Of a stretch of DNA of 64,000 nucleotides, positions 43,001-50,419 are shown one piece after another. The translations under genes and the position numbers were made by a program. How positions within the stretch are numbered: the first letter of the stretch is position 1; the number at the start of each line of letters is the position of its first letter. Source of the DNA: Asterias rubens (lineage: Eukaryota > Echinodermata > Asteroidea > Forcipulatida > Asteriidae); NCBI RefSeq assembly GCF_902459465.1, contig NC_047063.1, forward strand, positions 3,038,001 to 3,102,000. The letters run 5' to 3'. Under the pieces are notes generated by a model, which saw only the letters and a list, made by a program, of their open reading frames with translations, was not told the origin of the DNA and did not search any database.

Positions 43001-45898
43001 ACGTTTATTGTTATTATTTATTAAGTGCGATTGTATTTGTATGTGCTAAGGTCTGGACTTTGAGCCCAATTTCAAGCTGCTTAATCACAACGTAATTATG
43101 CTTACCAGTATAAGATAACCAGCCAAAATACCTCTCCACACATGTACAATCTGTGACTGTATCCTGCTTATGTTTGCTTAGCAGGAAGCTGTTGTATAAT
43201 ATTTGCTGTTTTAGGTAGCTTTATGAAATGGATCAAGACTTGAGTCTGACTTGAGTGGGGATTGGCATAAAGTCACATGGGCAAAAGACTTGGAGTTTTG
43301 TGACAATAACATTTATATTATTTATTCATATACTTTGTAGCATGTCATGGCCGAGTGGTTAAGAGCATCAAATTCAAGTTCTGATGCTAAGTCACCAGAG
43401 TGTGGGTTTGAATCCCGGTCGTGACACTTGTGTCCTTGAGCAAGATACTTTACTATAATTGCTTCTCTTCACCCAGGGGTATAAATGGATACCTGCGAGG
43501 GTAGAGATTGATATTGTGAATGAAAAAGCCTTTGGAGCGATATAAACTGTTGCCCAGGTTGTATACTCCCAAGGGAGCTGAGAAACATTAAAGGGATGTT
43601 ATTGGCCCCATGACCAGGGCACTTATGTAAAGCGCATTGATACGGTTATTGTGAAATGCGCTATATAAGAGTTATTATTATTTATTATTATATTATTTAT
43701 TTTTAATTCTTTCAACAGACGCGGTCCCCCACCAGGCCCAAGGAGAAGAATGGGCGGTTTTAGGGGCGGGGCTGGAGCACCAAGTGCCCCGCCCCCAGCT
43801 GGAGGTGGATGAGGAAGGTAAGAAGGCTGTCACTTTTATGGATACAAAATTTATAAAGGAACAGTTTATTGTATTACTGTGATGTTACGGTCCAAACATT
43901 ATTAATAACAACCGCATTTCTTTAGCGCCTAACACCTCAGAAAGAAAGCGCTCAGAGGAAATAAAAGAATAATTATGTATGATGATTTGAATAGATATAT
44001 GTTTTGAGAAGAGTCTTGAAATTTGAGATCGCAAACGTACTTTGTCAATAGACCTTTATCATGGTTGGGCCATCTTGATTTTTCTCCGATCCAAATCATA
44101 ATCAAATCAAGCCGTGTTCAGAAACGGCAATTTTGGCGACAGTTACAGCTACACATATAGATCAGGGCACCTGTCTGTGTTGAAGAGGAGGTAGACGCCC
44201 GCGACCTAGCTGTAGCTGTAGACGAGGTTGCCGTTTTGGAAACGGCCTCAAGTTGGAAGATAAAAAAACAGTCTGGTTTCTTTCTTGTGCAAGAGACACT
44301 AATTCATTACTGTTACTGGATTCAGGGAACATGATCGAAATGGTGGCAGCTTGTGATTATGGTAAATTTGTGTATGATTCAGATTCAACTCTTGTAACTG
44401 TTATTTGTGTAGCAGCTTATCTGAAAAGTTGTGAATGAGTTGTCATTATTATCAGTGCGATTGTTAAGAGAATATTTAATGGGTGTGTATGGCTATTTTG
44501 TTACGCTTTATGTGTGGCAATATTTGTATCACATGACATATGTACTTGCGCTTAATACTTCATATTGTTTTACCTCGTACCCAACAAGAAATGGACTGTT
44601 GTCAAACTCTGCTTTTTCATTGTTCTACTTCCATGTTTTAAAGACAGTGGACACTATTGGTAATTGACAAAGACTACATGTAGCCTTCACAGTTGGTGTA
44701 TCTCAACATGCAAAAAATAACTAACCTGTGAAAGTTTGAGCTCAATCGGTCATCGAAAGTTGCAAGATAATAATGAAAGAAAAAAACACCCTTGTCACAC
44801 AAAGTTGTGTGCGTTTAGATGGTTGATTTGGAGACCTCAAGTTCTAAATCTGAGGTCTAGAAATCAAATTTTTTGAAAATTACTTCTTTCTCAAAAACTA
44901 TGGCACTTCAGAGAGAGCCGTATCTCACAATGTTTTATACTATCCCCATTACTTGTCACCAAGAAAAGTTTTATTCTAATAATTATTTTGAGTAATTACC
45001 AATAGTGTCCACTGCCTTTAATGTCTGCAAATGATTCCATGGATTCACAAATGTTGAGTGATAAATAGAATTGTGAATAGCACTGTGTGAATTAATTATG
45101 TATTGCAGAGTTGCAAACCCTCCTTGATTCTGCAGAATGTTCCCTGGGAATAAACCAATCTTTCCAGGCTCTGATGAACAAATTTGAACATCTCCCTGAT
45201 AGTGGAAACTTTTTCCCCTGTTATGTTGAGTGTAATTCTAAATATTTGTCGGATTGTTGTACAAATTTTCCCGAATTGTTAAGATGAAAATGATGGCAGG
45301 TCTGTTGTTGTGATTTTTACAATATCAAGTTCATTGATTATTTTCATGTTATTGTGTGCATTTTGTATATAACATTTAATAATATCAAAGTCTTATATAG
45401 CGCACGTATCTTCCAACAAGGTACTCAAGGCGCTGAGTATATACAAACTTTCAGAAAGTTAGGTTATTGAAGTTATGAATTCTGAGACCCAATTATGTAG
45501 CACCGTATATGTACATTTTTTATATGTAAATTTTGTATACAGGTTCTTTATGATCAACTACATGTATTTCTCGTTTAAAAATTGTCTGCTATTTTTATGT
45601 GTTTTTCTACTTACTACATGTAGATATATAAGTCAAATCCCTATGATTTTAAGTTATTTATGTATTTTGTTTAATTTAATGTTTATATTCGACTGTAATT
45701 CATATGTGAGCTGCCAAAATCAGTTCAAGTAACTCATAATACTATTAATATACTCAATAATTATTTGAAGTTGCCCTTATGTATACTCAGTACTTTCCCA
45801 GAGTCCTGTGAACACAAAAATCAACAGGCATCTATTACATTAATTGTTTTGTATAATCTGTTAAACTAATATACTTCCTCATCTTATCTTACAGGTAA
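40069..45898 (+). CDS. SELENOK: Selenoprotein K (Sec encoded by TGA at 43810-43812)
   Basis: Exons: 40069-40087, 41122-41206, 42518-42536, 42869-42930, 43719-43817 and from 45895; TAA at 45896-45898. Protein of 95 residues: MAYISDGQVLEGRSPWRPSY, one membrane segment (about residues 21-41, ADLFWGVLNFIILFFRTMVY), then a Gly/Pro/Arg-rich tail (GRGPPPGPRRRMG; PPPAGGGUGR). The GGUGR C-terminus, with Sec two residues from the end, and the single N-terminal membrane helix are signatures of the SelK family; the human protein is 94 residues with Sec92. SelK sits in the ER membrane and works with DHHC6 palmitoylation, ER-associated degradation and calcium flux (family knowledge). The last intron splits the final Arg codon. 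Read-through of that intron would give the same Gly-Arg-stop, so the C-terminus is robust to retention. Ordinary ORF calling ends this gene at TGA. Confidence 0.96.
40090..40132 (+). repeat. Microsatellite (CTTGT)n
   Basis: About eight CTTGT repeats starting a few bases inside SELENOK intron 1, directly after the donor GTGAGT. Confidence 0.9.
40259..40388. mobile_element. Hairpin element, TTTCCGTATGGCGCCACCAC family
   Basis: AAAAGTTTCCGTATGGCACC at left, GGTGCCGCCATACTGAAAGTT at right; arms nearly match the copy at 28685-28812. SELENOK intron 1. Confidence 0.75.
40676..41074 (+). mobile_element. GTGGACACTATTGG TIR element (diverged)
   Basis: TTAAAGGGAAGCTACACATT then GGTAATTGTCAAAGACCAG; right end GTACCTTCCCTTTAAA. 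Ends 47 bases before SELENOK exon 2. Confidence 0.6.
41245..41390 (+). mobile_element. GTGGACACTATTGG TIR element, 5' fragment
   Basis: TTTAAAGACACTGGACATTGG then GGTAATTGTCAAAGACCAG and TCAATCGGTCGTCGAAGTTG; truncated where the duplicated segment starting near 41390 begins. Confidence 0.65.
41390..41884 (+). repeat. ~490-bp segment duplicated at 44535-45021, containing a GTGGACACTATTGG element
   Basis: The first ~100 bases (CTTAATACTTCATATTGTTT, AAATGGACTGTTGTCAAACT) are not part of the TIR element but are shared with 44535-44636. The TIR element proper spans 41492-41884 and ends AATAGTGTCCACTGCCTTTA. Confidence 0.8.
42005..42290 (+). mobile_element. LINE 3' end fragment (reverse transcriptase C-terminus remnant)
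   Basis: One frame reads SAASRLWNGLPVPIKNAETL then LSFKKGLKTHLF and a stop, the typical C-terminus of non-LTR retrotransposon ORF2 proteins. It is followed by a TTGGCGCTATATAAATCC tail and (ATT)n. Strongly 5'-truncated; SELENOK intron 2. Confidence 0.75.
43058..43235. repeat. CCCAATTTCAAGCTGCTTAA dispersed repeat
   Basis: GAGCCCAATTTCAAGCTGCT, TATGCTTACCAGTATAAGAT and CTTAGCAGGAAGCTG resemble the copies near 36205 and 59153. Confidence 0.4.
43338..43690 (+). repeat. tRNA-derived SINE, plus, well preserved
   Basis: CATGGCCGAGTGGTTAAGAG (A box) and GGGTTTGAATCCCGGTCGTG (B box) form a Leu/Ser-tRNA-like head. Then come CCTTGAGCAAGATACTTTAC, CACCCAGGGGTATAAATGG, TGCGCTATATAAGAGTTATT and an (ATT)n tail. 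It ends about 30 bases before SELENOK exon 5. Confidence 0.8.
44108..44252. mobile_element. Palindromic element, CCGAAACG..CTTCGGCT family
   Basis: GCCGTGTTCAGAAACGGCAA at left, TTGCCGTTTTGGAAACGGCC at right, inner TACAGCTACACATATAGATC / GCGACCTAGCTGTAGCTGTA. SELENOK intron 5. Confidence 0.65.
44535..45021 (+). repeat. Second copy of the ~490-bp duplicated segment with GTGGACACTATTGG element
   Basis: Matches 41390-41884 over flank and element; the TIR element spans 44637-45021, ending AATAGTGTCCACTGCCTTTA. SELENOK intron 5. Confidence 0.8.
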
Positions 45899-45928
45899 AT
45901 GCCTGCTGTAGTCTCCTATAGCAGGCAT
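45899..45928 (+). promoter_or_regulatory. Hairpin directly after the SELENOK stop, SRE-like
   Basis: ATGCCTGCTGTAG and CTATAGCAGGCAT pair over 13 positions (one G-T wobble) around a TCTC loop. In spliced mRNA the hairpin begins 9 bases after the UGA Sec codon. Selenocysteine redefinition elements, first described for SEPN1, are stem-loops a few bases 3' of UGA that raise read-through. Position and stability fit; function is inferred. Confidence 0.5.
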
Positions 45929-45971
45929 GCAGAGCAACATCGTCAAGACAAGAGCTACCAGCGAGATTTAA

Positions 45972-45977
45972 AATAAA
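45972..45977 (+). terminator. AATAAA in the SELENOK 3' UTR, upstream of the SECIS
   Basis: A canonical hexamer only 75 bases after the stop. Use of this site would produce mRNA without the SECIS candidate at 46691-46764. Whether it is used cannot be told from sequence. Confidence 0.3.
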
Positions 45978-46098
45978 CTCTGAGTCTCAACTCTGCTCGA
46001 CCGTAACATTTTTGAAAACTTTGGATGTCCTCTAAGCAAGACTCAGAGCTGTCAACTTTCCCTGATCCATGTTTTGATGAACACCTTTAAAAAAAAGA

Positions 46099-46235
46099 AC
46101 TAACAAATCTCGCCCAGCACTCTGAGCAAAATACAGTGTGCTGCCCAGCACAGATTTCCCCCCAGATTGTACTTCAGTAATGATGGCCCCATATCAAACA
46201 TGGATAAATTTGTTGAACCTCTCGCTCTTGGTGAA
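46099..46235 (+). repeat. Segment shared with 50966-51090
   Basis: GAACTAACAAATCTCGCCCA, GCACTCTGAGCAAA and CAGTAATGATGGCCCC recur with changes in the last ACTR8 intron. Dispersed repeat of unknown class, here in the SELENOK 3' UTR. Confidence 0.6.
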
Positions 46236-46690
46236 CTAAATTGAATTTAGAACCTACCACTAAAATTTGTCTAGCTACAACACTGTCCCTGAATATGGGA
46301 ACTTTTCCCCCTATTATGTTGAATGTAGTTCTAAATATCTTCCTGCTTGTTGTTTAAAGTCTCCCCGATCGCAAGATGCAAACATTGGCAGCTCTGCAGA
46401 CTAAACACTAACTTACTACATTTTCCATGATTAAAAAACAACACGTTGCTAATTCCACGTCTCTACATGTAGCTATGGGGAAACTGTTCCCAGAAGCTCC
46501 ATGGTACATAGACAGTTCCAGGGATAACCCGAACGTGGAAATGTCACCATTTCAACATACCTTAAATTTAGATACTAGTTCTAGACCCTTTGGTCAGCGA
46601 TGACATCGCACGCCTATTTTAGGAAAGCGTCCTGTGGTTTTTATTTTGACGATTGTTGCTCTTCCTTCTTGTGGCCAAGAGTGTGTGTAG

Positions 46691-46764
46691 TATTCCACAC
46701 TCAATGATGACGCTTGATTGGACAAGCCACTTTGTTGTGGATCCAATCAGGCTGAAGGAACGGC
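46691..46764 (+). promoter_or_regulatory. Type-II SECIS element candidate for SELENOK
   Basis: Read directly: ATGA at 46707-46710; quartet strands TGAC (46708-46711) and TGAA (46753-46756). The 11-bp helix is GCTTGATTGGA (46712-46722) with TCCAATCAGGC (46742-46752), one G-T wobble. The unpaired AA at 46724-46725 is followed by a mini-helix CCAC (46727-46730) / GTGG (46737-46740) with a 6-base loop, the type-II form. A short lower stem TTCC / GGAA is possible. SECIS elements recruit SBP2 and the Sec-specific elongation factor. It lies about 0.8 kb into the terminal exon. Confidence 0.8.
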
Positions 46765-46794
46765 TGCAGAAATTACCCCCTAACTCCCTATAGG

Positions 46795-46915
46795 CAGTGT
46801 CCGAAACGGCGACTTCGGCTACGGCTGCGGCTAGATCAGTGCGTCTGTCTGTGTTGAAGAATAGGCAGACCCACGCGATCTAGCTGTAGCTGTACCTGTT
46901 TCGGAACCAGCCATA
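46795..46915. mobile_element. Palindromic element, CCGAAACG..CTTCGGCT family
   Basis: GCAGTGTCCGAAACGGCGAC at left, TGTTTCGGAACCAGCC at right, inner GGCTAGATCAGTGCGTCTG / GCGATCTAGCTGTAGC. Only 30 bases after the SECIS candidate, probably within the SELENOK 3' UTR. Confidence 0.65.
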
Positions 46916-47798
46916 CACTCTAAAGGGTAACCGGTTGCTGCGACCTTGCTTGACCTCATTATGATCAAGTAACAGTTAACTCTATGGCCTTAATGATCAA
47001 GCCAAGAGAAGGTCATGGCCACTGGTTACCGTTTAGAGTCTACGGCAAATATCACATGACCTTGGAGGATATTGCAGACATGCAGCTTTTCAGCTGATCG
47101 ACCGATTTTCTTTCTGGTTTACGTGAATTCAAATGCACCGTGGTCATGTGATTGAAATGTCGTACATATGGACAAGTGTTTCCGAGAAAATGCCAAATGA
47201 AACACTTGCACATCGCAATTAAATTATTGAATATGTATATACTTGAACTTTTTCTTATCTGATTATTTTGTTTAGTTTGTTTATTTACGAAAGTTTGTTT
47301 CCGTTCTTGTAAAATCCTTATTAGATGAATTTTAATGGTGTAAAGCTTGGATAGGGATTAAAGAATAATTATGATAAAAAGATGAAGTTACATACACCAA
47401 CTGAGCATTGAAACATTGTACAAATAAGACGTTGCTTGAAACTTAATTGATATTAACCTTGTATGTATTATTTAATGTAGAGTATGATTTTGCTTCCATT
47501 TTTATTCCCTGTAAAGTTTAGGTAAGGCAAGCGTAATTTTAAGACTTTTTTGGGGTGGAAGTCAGACAAAATTCCTACACATGTGTAGGTTAATTTGTTT
47601 GCATCAAGTGAACTTTAATTTGGTGTCAACAGAAGTACGTGTACCATTATCATTCAGAACCATTTAACAATGCCCTTTAGGATTAACATGTACAATAGGT
47701 GGTTAAATTAAAAATGTACTTTACGTATACTATCTATCTGGTTTTCTTGTGGAAAGATCATATCAGTGTGATGAGGGTAATTATATCATGTGTGTCTC
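46916..47798. other. Probable rest of SELENOK 3' UTR and intergenic
   Basis: No gene. Possible weak poly(A) signals are ATTAAA near 47218 and 47358. An inverted pair GTAACCGGTTGC (46928) / ACTGGTTACCG (47020) is present. Confidence 0.3.
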
Positions 47799-48185
47799 TT
47801 AAAGACACTGGCCACCATTGGTAATTGTCAAAGACGAGTCTTCTCACTTGCTGTATCTCAACGTATGCATAAAATAACACACCGGTGAAAATTTGAGCTC
47901 GATTGGTCGTTGGAGTTGTGAGATAATAATGAAAGAAAAAAACACCCTTGTCACACGAAGTTGTGTGCTTTCAGATGCTTGATTTAGAGACCTAAAGTTC
48001 TAAATCTGACGTCTCGAAATCAAATTTGTGGAAAATTACTTCTTTCTCGAAAAATACTCCACTTCAGAGGGAGCTGTTCCTCACAATGTTTTATACTACC
48101 AACCTCTCCCCATTACTCGTTATCAAGTAAGGTTGTACGCTAATAATTCTTTTTTGAGTATTTACTTGAGTCCACTGCCGTTAAA
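47799..48185 (+). mobile_element. GTGGACACTATTGG TIR element
   Basis: CTTAAAGACACTGGCCACCA at left, TTGAGTCCACTGCCGTTAAA at right, internal GAGACCTAAAGTTC / CTGACGTCTC pair. Confidence 0.7.
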
Positions 48186-48339
48186 CTGAACAAATTGTCT
48201 TTTTTTGTGTTCCCCCCCCCTTTTTTTCTCTTTTTTTTTAGGGGGTATGATTTTGATATTGGACATGAAGGTGTAACGTTATACTGTAATCTGTGAGAAG
48301 GAAGGGTTTTATTTCTGAGTTGGTGTTGACCGGGGCAAA

Positions 48340-48560
48340 TTTCAAGCAAAAAGTGAGTGGTGAACCAGTTGCAACAATGTCAACTTTATGGAATGTTAGC
48401 TGTTGAAATGCTTTTGCTAAGCAAGATTTTCCAGTGCTTAGAAGGTATTTGTTCTGACAGGCTTTGTGAAATAGGGCCCAGGGCCCAATATCTGCCTGCT
48501 TATAATGTTGCTTACCATGGAATTATGCGGTAAGCAGAGCCATGAAATTGAACCCATGTC
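48340..48560. repeat. GGGCCCAATATCTGCC dispersed repeat
   Basis: GTGAAATAGGGCCCAGGGCC and GCTTAGAAGG..GCTTACCATGGAATTATGC match the AAGC/GGGCCC family. Confidence 0.35.
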
Positions 48561-48894
48561 CTCTTAGAGCATGTGGGCAACATTGATAAATTATTGTTCA
48601 AGACCAGTACTGTAGCCGCACTGTAATCCAACAATACGCATGAAATGTTCAAGCTCTATCGTTCATCAGAGTTGCATGTAAATAGTGAAATAGACCCGTT
48701 AGCCTTTTTGAGGTATGGTGAGTGCACTGTTTGATTTGGGCGTCTACAGACTATCGTGTCCACCATACATCAAAATGGCTTATTACTGTGTTAAAACATC
48801 GAGTTAGAATCGCGAGATCCAAATAAAGTGTTTACTCATTTCTCAACGGCAAAACTAATCATTCAAGGGAAGTTTTACACCATCGTGTAAGATA

Positions 48895-48985
48895 TGTGTG
48901 GCAATGAGTGGCTAGTGCGTAAAGCCCTCGGCTCTCACCAATGTGACCCTGGTTCGATACCCGGCTAAGTAAGAGGTGATGCGTG
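48895..48985 (+). repeat. tRNA-like SINE head
   Basis: GAGTGGCTAGTGCGTAAAGC (A-box-like) and CCTGGTTCGATACCCGGCTA (B box) with tRNA-like spacing. A SINE-like tail, GATTTGGCGCAATATAAATT, lies near 49463. Not a functional tRNA as far as I can fold it. Confidence 0.5.
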
Positions 48986-49499
48986 GGAGTTGGCCGCTGG
49001 CTGGATGTGTGGTTGTTGGAGTGCGTCAGTGTTGTTGTGAGCTGCTGCTGGAATGATTGTAGTGGTGACCAGATTCTGTTGTTGAAGAAACTGCTGTCTT
49101 ATGGAACTGTGTGTTGCGACTTGATTTTGAAGGCTTCCCTAAGTCTGTGTTGGTTTCAGGACTTGTCAGGGGCGCGCAATGAGCTTATGTTTTTCTCTCA
49201 GTTGATGTGGTGGTTTTGTTTATGAGTATGTTTGGTCAGTGCTCTCTGTCAACAGTGGTACGCTGGCCAAAATGCCCAAAGACCAGTCAGAATTCTGTCC
49301 AACTAGTTCAGCTGACTGCTTTTCCTTTTAATCTTGTTGCTAGCTGATTTTAAACTTATTTTTATACCTTGTTATTAATTCTGATAATGACTTTGTGTTT
49401 ACCCAGGGATTTTTTTTAAATGTTACTCTGTAAGCGCCATGGAGCATTTAATTGCTTGCGATGGATTTGGCGCAATATAAATTTTTACCATTAAAACTA

Positions 49500-50335
49500 T
49501 TAATGTTTTAGCAGGGGACTTAATTTGGAGTGATATGAACAATCCTGGTCGTGTAAACTAAAAAACTCTAAATAAAGAAACTGTACAAACACGGAATACA
49601 TGTATATACATTTTTTCATAAGTTTTATTGGAAAAAAACTGCTTTGTATAAAATCATCATCTCATAATTCAGGTACTCAAGTGAACTGTAGTGCCCATTG
49701 TGGGACAGCACGAATGCTACATGTAGTCCTATGTAACACAACTATATGTTCTGTACTCAGTTGGTACACACTACACAACCTATGTATTTGAATGGGTTTA
49801 AATGCTCTGTCAACTCTTACCGTGGACCTCCTATTGTCCCTCTTTTGCTTATAAATACTTGCAACATTTTTCAACTGTGGACTTTCCTGAACCGTCGGAT
49901 CTATTGTCCTCTTTTGATATAGGTCCCCAGTTCAAATGTGCAATCAGGACATGGACTGTAAAAGCACCATGATAGTATGGTAACTACTGTCCAAGTTTCC
50001 AATGTGTTTTTATCACTGTTCTCTGTCTTGCTGACTTGGCATGTATCTGTGATTGCCTGCATTTGAGACCAATTTACCCACTGTGACTATTGACCTGGCA
50101 CCTCATTATGCTCAATGTCGCCGATGGAGAGTAATACACTATAGAACCTGGTGTTGCCAGTCTGCAACATCACCAAAAGCTGACATTCAAACTAGAAGTG
50201 ACGTCACACACTCAAAAAGCATTGAGCGCCCTCACTAGGCAAATGGTTGCCAGATAGCTGTTCTTGGAGGGTAAAAACGTGCACGTGAGCTCGGTGTCTG
50301 TGTAGCGTTTCGCGTAAATGCAAGTGGGCTATAAG
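49500..50335. other. Intergenic between SELENOK and ACTR8 3' ends
   Basis: Short open frames only; no named element. Confidence 0.35.
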
Positions 50336-50339
50336 GGTC

Positions 50340-50345
50340 TTTATT
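50340..50345 (-). terminator. ACTR8 polyadenylation signal
   Basis: AATAAA on the minus strand (TTTATT on plus) about 75 bases after the ACTR8 stop codon. Confidence 0.6.
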
Positions 50346-50419
50346 CTTCACGAGAGTTTGACTTTCTGTCTGGTTTGTGCAAAAATTCACCCACAAGTGT
50401 CCGAGTCGTCAGGTATTCT

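Noticed and set aside
45895-45990. SECIS element at the start of the last SELENOK exon
   Set aside because: The hairpin at 45899-45928 lacks the TGA/GA quartet and the unpaired AA; it fits an SRE-like role rather than a SECIS.
46592-46660. Alternative SECIS around ATGACATCGCACGCC
   Set aside because: ATGA is present, but I could not pair an 11-12 bp helix or place AA and GA at the required positions; the 46691-46764 structure is far better.
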